64,000 bases of DNA from Pedobacter antarcticus (GTDB lineage Bacteria > Bacteroidota > Bacteroidia > Sphingobacteriales > Sphingobacteriaceae): assembly GCF_900112985.1 (NCBI RefSeq), contig NZ_FONS01000001.1:245730-309729 (forward strand), in the 5' to 3' direction. The notes beneath the pieces are model-generated. The model was not told the DNA's origin. It did not search any database and worked only from the letters and a program-made list of their open reading frames with translations. Each line of letters opens with the position of its first letter. Position 1 is the first letter of the stretch. The position numbers were made by a program, and so were the translations under genes. This document shows positions 10,822 to 20,564 of this stretch, one piece after another.

Positions 10822-12063
10822 ATGAGCACGAAACTAAAAATAGGAATTTTTGGATTTGGTGTCGTTGGCCAGGGATTACATGATATTATCCGTGGACAAG
10901 ACCTGAACCTGGAAATTATTAAAATCGCTATAAAGAACCCAAATAAGAAGAGATCACTGGATAGTAGTCTTTTTACGACCGATCATGATGAAATACTAGA
11001 TAATCCGGATATCAATACCATCGTCGAATTAATTGATGATGCAGATGCTGCTTTCAAGATTGTTAAAAAGGCACTGAGCACTGGTAAACATGTAGTGTCG
11101 GCGAACAAAAAAATGATCGCTAACCATTTGGAAGAACTTGTTAAATTACAGGAATTACACGGAACCTCACTACTTTATGAAGGCGCAGTTTGCGGAAGTA
11201 TTCCTATCATTCGTAATCTGGAGGAATATTATGATAACGAACTCCTTCACGGAATAAGCGGAATTTTCAATGGATCATCCAACTATATTCTCTCCAAAAT
11301 ATTCAATGAGAATATGCCCTATGATGTTGCATTAAAACAAGCTCAGGATTTAGGATTCGCCGAAACCGATCCAATTATGGACGTTGGCGGATACGATCCT
11401 AAATTTAAACTTGCTATTGCAACTGCGCATGCATACGGTCTGTTTATTGACCCGGATAAAATACTGAACGTTGGTATCCAGAATTTATCGGAGCAGGATA
11501 TTCAGTATGCAAGGGAAAAGAACTTTAAAATAAAGTTGGTTCCGACTGCAAGAAAGATCAGCACGAAGCAGGTGATTACCTACGTACTTCCCAAATTTGT
11601 TAAGTCTGATGATTTCCTTTACAACGTGGAAAATGAATATAACGGAGTAACTGTTCAGGCAGCTTTCGCAGACAAGCAATTTTTCTTCGGGAAGGGAGCT
11701 GGCGGTCACCCTACCGGTGCGGCAGTGTTGTCAGACATAGCAGCATTAAGATATGGATACAAGTATGAATACAAAAAATTCCACCAGCATAACGGCCTTA
11801 TCCATACCGATCAGGTGAATATTGAGGTTTATCTGCGCTATACCCATGAGTACACCGTAGAGAAGCTGAAAATTGAAAATATTCTGGAACGTTTTGTCAG
11901 AAATGACTATAAATACGTAATTGGAAGCGTGAGCTTAAAGTCACTCCTTGCCAACCGGGATCTGTTACAACAAAAAGATGTATTTATTGCTCATACCGGC
12001 AGGTATACTTATACAGATCAGCAGATCCAGGTAATTGCCGGAGAAGAAGTTAGTTATAACTAA
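10822..12063 (+). CDS. hom: homoserine dehydrogenase
   Basis: 413 aa. N-terminal Rossmann motif GIFGFGVVGQGL, then the catalytic-domain blocks ANKKMIANH, YEGAVCGSIPIIRNL, GIFNGSSNYIL and AETDPIMDVGGYD, which hold the aspartate-semialdehyde site. It reduces aspartate semialdehyde to homoserine. The start codon abuts the metX stop, so translation is probably coupled. It closes the riboswitch-controlled operon, which supplies homoserine, acetylates it and makes homocysteine. No aspartate kinase domain is fused here. Confidence 0.93.
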   Translation: MSTKLKIGIFGFGVVGQGLHDIIRGQDLNLEIIKIAIKNPNKKRSLDSSLFTTDHDEILDNPDINTIVELIDDADAAFKIVKKALSTGKHVVSANKKMIANHLEELVKLQELHGTSLLYEGAVCGSIPIIRNLEEYYDNELLHGISGIFNGSSNYILSKIFNENMPYDVALKQAQDLGFAETDPIMDVGGYDPKFKLAIATAHAYGLFIDPDKILNVGIQNLSEQDIQYAREKNFKIKLVPTARKISTKQVITYVLPKFVKSDDFLYNVENEYNGVTVQAAFADKQFFFGKGAGGHPTGAAVLSDIAALRYGYKYEYKKFHQHNGLIHTDQVNIEVYLRYTHEYTVEKLKIENILERFVRNDYKYVIGSVSLKSLLANRDLLQQKDVFIAHTGRYTYTDQQIQVIAGEEVSYN

Positions 12064-12083
12064 TATTTTGTGTGTTTTGATAC

Positions 12084-12117
12084 AAGCAGGCCGGGTTAAC
12101 CGGCCTGCTTTGTTTTT
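12084..12117 (+). terminator. strong terminator ending the met operon
   Basis: Perfect 11-bp stem (aagcaggccgg / ccggcctgctt) with a 5-base loop, followed by TGTTTTTT. It lies between convergent hom and the E2 gene and could stop transcription from both sides. Confidence 0.9.
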
Positions 12118-12119
12118 TA

Positions 12120-13472
12120 TTAGATTTCGCGATTAATATCCCAGTTCTCGAGATAGTCCGCCACCCGGCGTACAAAAGTACCACCAAGAGCTCCATTAAC
12201 AACCCTATGATCGTAGGATAGCGAAAGATACATCATGTGTCTGATTGCAATAACATCTCCGTATTCAGTTTCTAAAACTGCAGGTTTTTTCTTAATTGCC
12301 CCTACTGCAAGTATAGCCACTTGTGGCTGATTGATAATAGGTGTCCCCATCACATTACCAAACGACCCGACGTTAGTTAAAGTAAACGTACCGTTTTGAG
12401 TTTCATCTGGTTTAAGCTTAGATGCTCTTGCGCGAACTGCAAGGTCGTTAACAGATTTGGTCAACCCTACAAGATTCAGCTGGTCTGCATTTTTAATTAC
12501 AGGTACAATCAGATTGCCACTAGGTAGTGCTGCTGCCATCCCAATATTGATATCCCTTTTTTTGATGATTTTGGTACCATTTACAGATACATTGATCATC
12601 GGAAAATCTTTGATAGCCTTAGTAACCGCCTCAATAAAAATTGGTGTAAACGTTATTTTTTCGTTTTCTCTCTTCTCAAAATTCTTTTTAACCTTATCAC
12701 GCCATAGAACCATATTGGTTACATCTGCTTCCACAAATGACGTCACATGAGCTGAGGTTTGCTTACTCATTACCATATGGTCTGAAATGAGCTTACCCAT
12801 ACGATCCATCTCTATGATCTCATCGGCACCTGAGACACTTACACCTGCAGGATTAGATATTACCGGAGCAGCGCTAACCGGCGCTTCCTTTGAGTTTGGC
12901 GTGCCTGCTTGTTTATTTTCAGCAGCAGCTTCCTTAACTACCGCTGCCGCAGGGCGGCTCTGCTGAATATAACTTAACAAGTCATCTTTTGTCAGGCGGC
13001 CATCTGCACCGCTGCCATTAATGTTTTCCAGCTCTGCTGTGCTTATATTTTCCTGGCTGGCGATACTCCTGACTAAAGGAGAATAGAAACGATCGGAATC
13101 AGACTTTACCGGCTCTTCTGTATCCGGTTTAACTTCTAATTGCGTAGTGCCTGGAATTTCAGTCAGAATATTTTCTTCGATATCGTCTTCAACTGGCTCA
13201 TCTACATTCTTTATTTCCTCTGCATTTTCACCATCGGTTTCTATATACGCGATAACTGCACCTACCTGCACGACGTCGTCTTCCTGATACAATTGTTTTA
13301 TCAGTTTACCCGCTACCGGAGAGGGTACTTCTGAATCTACCTTATCGGTGGCTATTTCTAAAAGGGTATCATCCAAACTGATCATATCACCTGGTTGTTT
13401 CAACCATTTGATAACAGTTGCTTCCGCAACACTTTCGCCCATTTTGGGTAATAATAATTCGTATTGTGCCAT
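12120..13472 (-). CDS. 2-oxo acid dehydrogenase E2 component (lipoyl acyltransferase)
   Basis: 450 aa with three parts in order: a lipoyl domain (lipoylated lysine K44 in ATDKVDSEVP), an acidic linker, a peripheral-subunit-binding domain near residues 130-170 (YSPLVRSIASQENIS...GRLTKDDLL), and the acyltransferase core ending in the active-site motif DHRVVNGALGG (H422). E2 moves the acyl group from E1 to CoA. The sequence fits branched-chain or generic 2-oxoacid complexes best; pyruvate is possible. No E1 or E3 gene is beside it. A -7 match (CAAAAGTA, 13509-13516) lies upstream. Confidence 0.9.
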   Translation of the reverse strand: MAQYELLLPKMGESVAEATVIKWLKQPGDMISLDDTLLEIATDKVDSEVPSPVAGKLIKQLYQEDDVVQVGAVIAYIETDGENAEEIKNVDEPVEDDIEENILTEIPGTTQLEVKPDTEEPVKSDSDRFYSPLVRSIASQENISTAELENINGSGADGRLTKDDLLSYIQQSRPAAAVVKEAAAENKQAGTPNSKEAPVSAAPVISNPAGVSVSGADEIIEMDRMGKLISDHMVMSKQTSAHVTSFVEADVTNMVLWRDKVKKNFEKRENEKITFTPIFIEAVTKAIKDFPMINVSVNGTKIIKKRDINIGMAAALPSGNLIVPVIKNADQLNLVGLTKSVNDLAVRARASKLKPDETQNGTFTLTNVGSFGNVMGTPIINQPQVAILAVGAIKKKPAVLETEYGDVIAIRHMMYLSLSYDHRVVNGALGGTFVRRVADYLENWDINREI

Positions 13473-13524
13473 TTAGTTTATAGTAAATTTGGTTTTTCCA
13501 ATCAGCTGCAAAAGTAAGTCTTTT

Positions 13525-14778
13525 TTAGACTAATTCTTCATCTTCTTTCAGGAGATTCACAATCATGGTCAATGCAGCGGCAGCTGAACGCTCTATATTC
13601 TGTGCTCTTTTATTGCTAAAATGATGCAGTTTCGCAACCACGCGATTCCGGTTAGCTACTGCTACCCAAACTGTTCCTACAGGTTTTCCGGGAGTCTCCC
13701 CACCGGGGCCCGCGATTCCACTTACTGCAACACTATAATCAGTTTTAAAATGTTTCAACGCGCCCAAAGCCATCTCTTTTACTGTTTCTTCACTAACTGC
13801 ACCGTAAGCTTCAAGCGTCTGCGGTTTAACCCCTAAAACAGATTCTTTAAGCTCATAAGAATACACGACAGCACCACCCGCAAAAACACTTGAGCAGCCA
13901 GGGTGTCTAGTGATCAGATGTGATAAATAACCACCCGTGCAACTCTCGGCAGCAGATAATGTCAACCCCTTCTGATCCATAATATTGAGCATAACCTTTT
14001 CCAGATCAATATCATCATCGCTCACAACATAAGCTCCTAACCGATCGGTAATCAGATTGGCATACAGATTTACGTTTTGCTGGAGCTGCTGCTCATCCTT
14101 ACCAGAACTACTTAAACGTAACCTTACTTGTCCTAATTTAGGCAGGTAGGCCAATTTTATAGTTTCAGGCAAGCTATCTTCTATATCTTCGATACGCTGA
14201 GCTAAAAATGATTCACCCAGACCGGCAGTGAGAATAGTCTTATGGTAGATGAAAGGCAGTTCAAATCTTTGCTTTATTCTGGGGATGATCTCTTCGTCCA
14301 TTAAGTACATCATTTCAAAAGGAACACCAGGCATAGACACGAAGATCTTTCCGTTTCTTTCAAACCACATACAAGGTGCGGTTCCGTTTAAATTCGGTAC
14401 TACGGTACAACCATCCGGAACATCGGCTTGTCTGATATTAGCCTCTAACATCGGTCGGCCATTCTTACTGAATATTTCTGTAACATGCTTCAGCACAGCG
14501 GGATCATTCCTCATCCCCATACCAAAATACTTGGCAAGTGTGAATTTCGTGATATCGTCTTTTGTCGGCCCGAGTCCGCCGGTCATTAAAATCAGGTCGG
14601 CCCGGTTTTCGGTTAATGCCAGTGCATCAAGGATATGTGATTCATCATCCGAGACAGAGGTGATCTGTTTAACTTTTATTCCAGCCTGATTTAAAGCTTT
14701 CGCCATCCAGGCGGAGTTTGTGTCAACTATCTGACCGATAAGAATTTCATCACCAATGGTTATAATTTCAGCTAACAT
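13525..14778 (-). CDS. cinA: CinA family protein (NMN deamidase / competence-damage protein)
   Basis: 417 aa, the two-domain form. Residues 1 to about 170 are the molybdopterin-binding-like (COG1058) domain (IITIGDEILIGQIVDTN; MTGGLGPTKDD). The C-terminal domain from about residue 255 carries the amidase motif SAAESCTGGYLSHLIT and VSGIAGPGG. CinA-type proteins deamidate nicotinamide mononucleotide and/or hydrolyse ADP-ribose in pyridine nucleotide recycling. It lies 6 bases downstream of lptD, probably co-transcribed. Confidence 0.93.
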   Translation of the reverse strand: MLAEIITIGDEILIGQIVDTNSAWMAKALNQAGIKVKQITSVSDDESHILDALALTENRADLILMTGGLGPTKDDITKFTLAKYFGMGMRNDPAVLKHVTEIFSKNGRPMLEANIRQADVPDGCTVVPNLNGTAPCMWFERNGKIFVSMPGVPFEMMYLMDEEIIPRIKQRFELPFIYHKTILTAGLGESFLAQRIEDIEDSLPETIKLAYLPKLGQVRLRLSSSGKDEQQLQQNVNLYANLITDRLGAYVVSDDDIDLEKVMLNIMDQKGLTLSAAESCTGGYLSHLITRHPGCSSVFAGGAVVYSYELKESVLGVKPQTLEAYGAVSEETVKEMALGALKHFKTDYSVAVSGIAGPGGETPGKPVGTVWVAVANRNRVVAKLHHFSNKRAQNIERSAAAALTMIVNLLKEDEELV

Positions 14779-14784
14779 ATGTAA

Positions 14785-17499
14785 TTAAAAACGCGTATAG
14801 TACGCTTGTTGTTTACTTAGTTTAAGATCCTGCAATACCGATGCTTTAACACGTATTGTTAAGCTGTAACTTCTGTACGGCCCGATCGGGATCCAGTTAA
14901 TATTCATATCCCAGCAATGCAGATCTCTGTAAATTGCGAAAGATGTAGGTGACAGACCTTTATTTTTAAAATCCACCCCTGAAGTAAATACCACTTTCCA
15001 TTTAGGTGTAACGCTAAAATCACCATTAAAGTTCAAGGTATTTGTACTTGTTGGAGATAATCCATTAGCCAACTTTGAATAATAATAACTATAAGTGAAC
15101 GTGAAATTCCAGGGAATCTTAAAGTCGACAAATGCATTTGGATCACTGCTGATCTGGGCAAGTTCCGCTGCCTGCTCCGGCGTCATTCCTGTTTTTTGCT
15201 TTTGCTCAGTGAGGTTATCCAGGTTTTCATTTCTTTTTTTGAAGGCTTCTGCATTAAGACTGTAACCGAAAGATAAACCAAAGTTCACCAGCCGTGGTAC
15301 CGTAATCCTGTCCACCACCTGCCTGGTTTGAACTCCGTTTGCGTCCTGAACACCCCTTCCACTGGCATCACGAATATCTTCCACTGCATATGGATTCAGT
15401 GTACCTGTATAGGTAACGCCAAATTTATCAGTGAACTGTGATCTTCCGTTGAAGTTCAGGTTGGACAATTTAAACTCAGGTGCCAGAAAGTTGTAAGACC
15501 CATTAATACTCAAACCCTGAATAATAGGTATTTTCTTTGTTCCCGTTCCGGTTGTATCTTTGGAAGAAAACACTTTAGCTTCCAGGGTATTTTCCAATCC
15601 GAAGTTAATACTCGCATTCTCACCCTGAGAAGGTCCGCCGTATAAAGTTCCCGCATGAATTGAATATAGTCTGTTTTTATTCGTAACCGGATCAATTACA
15701 TTTGTTCCATCTTGATAAAGCAGTGGCTTATAATAACCATATTTAGTAGCAGCAAAATCGGGACGGTAGCTAAAACTGGTGGAGGGTGTTGTTACCAATC
15801 GTAAAGCTTTTAATTTTCCTTTATTAAACTGCAGTGTATTATAAACTTTTGTTGACAAACCCATATTAAAGCTATATTCCCCAGAACGGTTAAAGCCGTT
15901 TACAGTATCCATAACAATCTGATCAGGACCAATTACCCCGTTATTCAGAATGCCCCTGATTGCTTTTTGTCTGGTCGACATAAAATGCCATTTTTCGACA
16001 TAGGTACCTCCAGCGTTAAAAACAAAATATTTCAGCGCTGTAAAGTTGATACTAATCGGCACAGTCTGCTGGATACCGTTTCGAAACTGGGTCAGGGACT
16101 CCTTTCTGAATAAAAGACTATCTGGTGAAGTGATGGAGTTAGCAGAGACCATATTATAGCCCATCGTGACCTTTTGGTACCACTTCTGCTCTCCCACATT
16201 ATTTTTTGAATTAAAAGGGCTGAAAGATTGCACAGAAAGAGACATATCCGGTAAGGTTACATCTACAGTTTTACTTTGTGTATTCTGATTACTACGTGCA
16301 GCTGCCGCAAAAGTAATTTTGCCATCGGCCATTGTCTTACCATAGCTAATACTGGATGAAAGTTGATTCTCTGTAATAGCTTGAAAATTAAAGGAGTTTC
16401 CGCCTGCTGTGTTTAAATTGTATGCACTCGTTTTGATGTTTACACTGGAAGAAAATGTAGTTCCCGGATTTGCGGCGGCATTTTGGGAGTGTACCCATTG
16501 TATGCTGTAATCTTTCTTAGGTTCATATTGTGGTGTTCCTTCCAAACCATAACGGTTGCTCCCGTAATCTAACTTAAGATTACCGTTATATTTATACCTT
16601 TTCACATAGTTTGAAGTAACAGATGCGCCATAAGATCCTCTTGTAAAATAAGTTCCAAGAATTTTAGCGTCCCAATAATCATTGAGGTTCATATAGTAAC
16701 CACCATCTCTAAGAAAGAATCCTCTGGTAAAGTCATCTCCAAATGAGGGCATGATGATACCCGAATTACGTTTGTTCGGTTTGGGGAAAAATGCGAAAGG
16801 CAGGCCGAGTGGTAAAGGAATGTCTTCTATCTTCAAATATACCGGACCTGTTATAATCTGCTTATCGGTAACGATCCCTTTAGTAATATAAATCCCGAAA
16901 TGCGGATGCGGTAGATTACAGGTACTGTATGTCACACCCTTAATATGGATTTCATTATCCGGTTGCCGCTTACTTTGGCCGCCGGAGAAGAAGCCCCCCT
17001 CCTGTTCGGTGAACGTATTAAATACTGTACCCTTACCTGATTTAGTATTGTAGAAAAGCGAATCTGCACTTGAAGACCCTTGCTGATCCATTTTGAAAAT
17101 TGGCTTGCCCAGATATTTTCCATTGGCAGCCTTCCTTCCGCTCGCAAATACGGTATTGTCTTTGGAATTATAAGTAATATAATCTGCGTCCAGTTCAAAT
17201 GAACCGTAAATAACGCGGGCTTTACCATATAAATAGATAATGCTTTTGTCCTTACTATATTTAGTTGAATCCTGTGCAGAATATTCGATTTTTGAAACTT
17301 CTTCTGCCTTGCCGGGTTGTCTGGGCTGTACAGGTTTTAAAGTATCTGTTCCAACAGTGTCTTGTTGCTGAACAACCGGTGTCTGGAATTTGTAGTTATA
17401 AGCATAGCTTGCCTCACTGGTAATAACCATAAGCAATAGACTAAGCAAGAAGACGGATCTGTGTAAAAGTTTCAAATTATAAGCGGAATATAACTTCAA
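14785..17499 (-). CDS. lptD: LPS-assembly outer membrane protein LptD (Bacteroidota type)
   Basis: 904 aa with a hydrophobic signal segment at about residues 15-33. After it comes an OstA-like beta-jellyroll (AQDSTKYSKDKSIIYLYGKARVIYG; ELDADYITYN), then a long beta-barrel ending in a terminal aromatic residue (YYTRF). It inserts LPS into the outer leaflet with LptE. No ATG lies before the signal sequence; the frame opens at TTG 17499, so the start is uncertain. It is divergent from the amidase gene. Confidence 0.88.
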   Translation of the reverse strand: MKLYSAYNLKLLHRSVFLLSLLLMVITSEASYAYNYKFQTPVVQQQDTVGTDTLKPVQPRQPGKAEEVSKIEYSAQDSTKYSKDKSIIYLYGKARVIYGSFELDADYITYNSKDNTVFASGRKAANGKYLGKPIFKMDQQGSSSADSLFYNTKSGKGTVFNTFTEQEGGFFSGGQSKRQPDNEIHIKGVTYSTCNLPHPHFGIYITKGIVTDKQIITGPVYLKIEDIPLPLGLPFAFFPKPNKRNSGIIMPSFGDDFTRGFFLRDGGYYMNLNDYWDAKILGTYFTRGSYGASVTSNYVKRYKYNGNLKLDYGSNRYGLEGTPQYEPKKDYSIQWVHSQNAAANPGTTFSSSVNIKTSAYNLNTAGGNSFNFQAITENQLSSSISYGKTMADGKITFAAAARSNQNTQSKTVDVTLPDMSLSVQSFSPFNSKNNVGEQKWYQKVTMGYNMVSANSITSPDSLLFRKESLTQFRNGIQQTVPISINFTALKYFVFNAGGTYVEKWHFMSTRQKAIRGILNNGVIGPDQIVMDTVNGFNRSGEYSFNMGLSTKVYNTLQFNKGKLKALRLVTTPSTSFSYRPDFAATKYGYYKPLLYQDGTNVIDPVTNKNRLYSIHAGTLYGGPSQGENASINFGLENTLEAKVFSSKDTTGTGTKKIPIIQGLSINGSYNFLAPEFKLSNLNFNGRSQFTDKFGVTYTGTLNPYAVEDIRDASGRGVQDANGVQTRQVVDRITVPRLVNFGLSFGYSLNAEAFKKRNENLDNLTEQKQKTGMTPEQAAELAQISSDPNAFVDFKIPWNFTFTYSYYYSKLANGLSPTSTNTLNFNGDFSVTPKWKVVFTSGVDFKNKGLSPTSFAIYRDLHCWDMNINWIPIGPYRSYSLTIRVKASVLQDLKLSKQQAYYTRF

Positions 17500-17721
17500 A
17501 TTGTTGTTTAAGCCAAAACGTCCAAAATTAATGAAAAATATAGCATAGAATCATGTAAATGAGTGTTTGTCCGTTAATTATTGTTAAAGACCTAATATAA
17601 CACTGATTTACAATCGATTAACACATTACCCAGATTGCATTTTTAACATTTCAAAATTTCATCAGTCGTCGTTGAATTTTACGTTTTTGCCCTCGTTTAT
17701 GGGCTAAAAAATTTATTATAC

Positions 17722-17729
17722 TATCTTTG
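17722..17729 (+). promoter_or_regulatory. -7 element of the amidase/MCE promoter
   Basis: TATCTTTG matches the Bacteroidota -7 element TAnnTTTG. The start codon at 17765 is 35 bases downstream. The -33 side is weak (GTTTA near 17694). Confidence 0.55.
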
Positions 17730-17764
17730 CGGTCTAATTTCACACCTTTAAACCAAGTTATTTG

Positions 17765-18607
17765 ATGATATTCAAAAGAAATATATTTCTGCTGCCGCTC
17801 TTGTTCCTTTTTTGTACACTCAGCTCCTTTGCACAGGGATATAAAGTAAAAAGAATAGTGATTGACGCTGGTCATGGCGGCAATAAACCGGGTGCTTCAG
17901 GCAGTTTCTCCAAAGAAAAGAATGTAGCCCTGCAGGTTGCCTTAAAACTTGGGCGAAAATTTCAACGGGATATGCCTGGTGTCCAAATTATTTATACACG
18001 TAAAACGGATATAGATGTTTCTTTATACAGGCGTGCCGAAATAGCTAACAATGCGAAAGCCGATCTATTCATTTCTATCCATTGCAATTCTATGCCCGAT
18101 AGAAGAGTAGTAACAGGGCATACCGTGCGAAAAGGTAAAAGGATTCCCAGATATGGTTATGTCAAGAATAAAGTAACAAGGGGAACTGAGACTTTTGTTG
18201 CCGGTAGTCACCGGCTTAATGAGCAGGATCTAGCTATTAGAGAGAATGCTGATGCTGCCCTGGAAAAGGATTATAAAAAGAATTATAATGGTTATGATCC
18301 TAAAGATCCCGAAACATTTATTATCTTATCTTTGTTTAAAAATCTATACAGGGACAAAAGTCTTAGATTGGCCCGGTTAATGCAAAACAATTATACCAAG
18401 AAGAATAAAAGACTGAACAGAGGAGTAAAAGAACAAGGTATTTTGGTCCTGCAGAGATGCGGTATGCCAGCTGTTCTTACTGAAATTGGGTTTATATCCC
18501 ACCCTTCTGAAGAAAGTTATATGAATTCTGCCAGCGGACAGAATGAAATTGTAAGTGCAATTTTTGATTCCGTGAAGACCTATAAAAAAGAAACAGAAGT
18601 AAAATAA
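17765..18607 (+). CDS. N-acetylmuramoyl-L-alanine amidase
   Basis: 280 aa from ATG 17765 (a TTG one codon earlier is less likely). A signal peptide covers residues 1 to about 21 (LLFLFCTLSSFAQG). The Amidase_3 zinc ligands and catalytic residues appear in order: VIDAGHGGNKPG (His), YRRAEIAN (Glu), FISIHCNS (His) and LTEIGFISHPSEE (Glu). It cuts the amide between MurNAc and L-Ala in the periplasm. An insert around residues 115-165 may be a regulatory helix as in AmiA/B/C. It is followed 14 bases later by an MCE protein. Confidence 0.93.
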   Translation: MIFKRNIFLLPLLFLFCTLSSFAQGYKVKRIVIDAGHGGNKPGASGSFSKEKNVALQVALKLGRKFQRDMPGVQIIYTRKTDIDVSLYRRAEIANNAKADLFISIHCNSMPDRRVVTGHTVRKGKRIPRYGYVKNKVTRGTETFVAGSHRLNEQDLAIRENADAALEKDYKKNYNGYDPKDPETFIILSLFKNLYRDKSLRLARLMQNNYTKKNKRLNRGVKEQGILVLQRCGMPAVLTEIGFISHPSEESYMNSASGQNEIVSAIFDSVKTYKKETEVK

Positions 18608-18621
18608 GTAAACCACCCTAA

Positions 18622-19575
18622 GTGAAAATAGCAAACGAAACCAAAGTAGGCATATTAGCAGCCTTTTCCATCGCCTTATTAATTATTGGCTACAACTTCC
18701 TTAAAGGAAACTCCATCTTTTCAAGCGAAACAGTATTATATGCTAGATACTCGAGGGTGGACGGCCTTGCGGTTTCTAAACCTGTTCTTATTAACGGGTT
18801 TCAAATCGGCCGTGTAGACAAGCTTATTTTGCAGCCTAACGGAACTATCATCGCTACATTAAAGATCCAGGGTAAGTATGACATTCCTAAAAACAGCATT
18901 GCAAAGTTAGAAAGTACTGATTTACTGGGAAGTAAGGCTATCGTTATGGCTCTGGGAACAGGACAGGACTTTGCACAGGATGGCGATACGCTTAATGCTA
19001 ATGTCGAGAAAAACCTGATGGAAGCCGTTCAGCCGGTACAGAAAAAAGCAGAATTGATAATCGGTAAGATGGACTCGATTCTAACCAGTGTCAATACTAT
19101 TCTAAATCCTAATTTTCAGAAAAATGTGGATAAAAGCTTTAACAGTATCGCTGCTACACTGACTTCATTGGAAGGAACTTCTAAAAAGGTTGACGGACTG
19201 GTAGGCACAGAAAGTAAAAGGATCGCTGCTATTCTCGCCAACGCAGAAAGTATCTCACTGAACCTTAAAAACAATAATGAAAAAATCAACGCTATCCTAA
19301 ATAACATTAATACTATCACCGATCAGGTGGCTGCTGCCAATTTCAAACAGACATTAGATAATGCAAACAAAGCTGTCTCAGATTTACAGGGTATCGTGAC
19401 CAAAGTTAATAACGGTCAAGGTACTTTAGGGCTGTTAGTTAACGACACTAAAATGTATGATAATCTAAACAATGCTTCCAAAAATCTGGACAACCTAATT
19501 ATTGATCTGAAAGAGAATCCTAAACGTTATGTACACTTCTCTGTTTTCGGAGGTGGAAATAAAAAGGACAAATAA
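18622..19575 (+). CDS. MCE/MlaD family lipid-transport protein
   Basis: 317 aa from GTG 18622. One N-terminal membrane helix (ILAAFSIALLIIGYNFL) is followed by an MCE domain at about residues 37-115 (VLYARYSRVDGLAVSKPVLINGFQIGRV). The rest is a long helical, Asn-rich region that is likely a coiled coil. MCE proteins form periplasmic rings or tunnels for phospholipid transport between membranes. The permease and ATPase (MlaE, MlaF) are not in the window. Clustering with an amidase suggests cell-envelope upkeep. Confidence 0.88.
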   Translation: MKIANETKVGILAAFSIALLIIGYNFLKGNSIFSSETVLYARYSRVDGLAVSKPVLINGFQIGRVDKLILQPNGTIIATLKIQGKYDIPKNSIAKLESTDLLGSKAIVMALGTGQDFAQDGDTLNANVEKNLMEAVQPVQKKAELIIGKMDSILTSVNTILNPNFQKNVDKSFNSIAATLTSLEGTSKKVDGLVGTESKRIAAILANAESISLNLKNNNEKINAILNNINTITDQVAAANFKQTLDNANKAVSDLQGIVTKVNNGQGTLGLLVNDTKMYDNLNNASKNLDNLIIDLKENPKRYVHFSVFGGGNKKDK

Positions 19576-19590
19576 TAAACGTCCAGTTTC

Positions 19591-19638
19591 AACAGACATA
19601 AAAAAAGCGCCTAAATAGGCGCTTTTTTTATGTCTGTT
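19591..19638. terminator. bidirectional terminator
   Basis: A long near-perfect inverted repeat: outer arms aacagacataaaaaaa and tttttttatgtctgtt flank the GC stem GCGCCTA/TAGGCGC with a tiny loop. A-runs and T-runs on both sides let it work for the MCE gene and for rnz, which converge here. Confidence 0.92.
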
Positions 19639-19652
19639 ATTTTTGAATATTT

Positions 19653-20564
19653 CTAGATGGAATAAGTATGGCCTTCTAAAGCCAGCTCTGTTGAGTGAAA
19701 CTTACCTTTCGCTTCTTCAAGCAGGGGCAATAACACCTTGTACCGCGATGAAAAGTGACCAATGATCAATTTGCCTGCGCCGACTTCCTGTGCTATCTCA
19801 GCGGCTTGTAATGCAGTGCTGTGATGAGTAGTGTTCGCACGCTCAATTAGCTCATGAAGAAACGTTGCTTCATGATATAGTACGGTGCAATTTGTCAGAC
19901 TCTCCAGATAACTTCCGTCCGCCAGCGTATCTGAACAGTAACAGTAACTTTTAGGGGCATCTGAATCTACTGTGTAATCACTATTCTTAATGAACCTGCC
20001 GCCAGGTAAAGTCAAATCAAGTCCTTTTTTCAGAAGTGGATAATACTCCGGAGCAATACCTGCTTCCTCCAATTTATCTGCAATTACCTTTCTTAATCGC
20101 TTCTTCTCAGAAAATTTAAATCCGGTACAGGGTATCCTGTGATTCATGATTATAGTTTCGACCACTACATCCTGATTCTGAAAAATAACCCTCGGTTCAT
20201 CAGCCACTACAGGATTAAATAACAATTGAAATCTCAATACCGTATCCGAGTATTTAAACTGTATATCTAATATATCTTTTAAGGCAGCTGGCCCATAAAC
20301 ATAAAGCGGCTTAATTCTGCCATTCAGATGCATCGTAGAAATCAAACCGATTAATCCGAAATAATGATCTCCATGTAAATGGCTAATAAAGATAGTATCT
20401 ATTTTGCTCGCCTTTAGGCCAAATTTGATCAACTGCTGCTGAGTACCCTCACCACAATCAATCAGATAGAACTTTTCATTACAATTCAGTAACTGGGCGG
20501 AAGGATTTCTATTAAATACAGGGGTAGCAGAACTGCTGCCCAAAATGGTTAATTCAAATTTCAT
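19653..20564 (-). CDS. rnz: ribonuclease Z
   Basis: 303 aa metallo-beta-lactamase-fold enzyme. The zinc motif HxHxDH is H62, H64, D66, H67 in SHLHGDHYFG; the later ligands fall in NHRIPC and IGHFSSRY. RNase Z trims the 3' trailer of tRNA precursors that lack encoded CCA. The start ATG at 20564 touches the stop of the STAS gene, so the two are translated together. Length and N-terminus (ELTILGSSSATP) match the long bacterial form. Confidence 0.95.
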   Translation of the reverse strand: MKFELTILGSSSATPVFNRNPSAQLLNCNEKFYLIDCGEGTQQQLIKFGLKASKIDTIFISHLHGDHYFGLIGLISTMHLNGRIKPLYVYGPAALKDILDIQFKYSDTVLRFQLLFNPVVADEPRVIFQNQDVVVETIIMNHRIPCTGFKFSEKKRLRKVIADKLEEAGIAPEYYPLLKKGLDLTLPGGRFIKNSDYTVDSDAPKSYCYCSDTLADGSYLESLTNCTVLYHEATFLHELIERANTTHHSTALQAAEIAQEVGAGKLIIGHFSSRYKVLLPLLEEAKGKFHSTELALEGHTYSI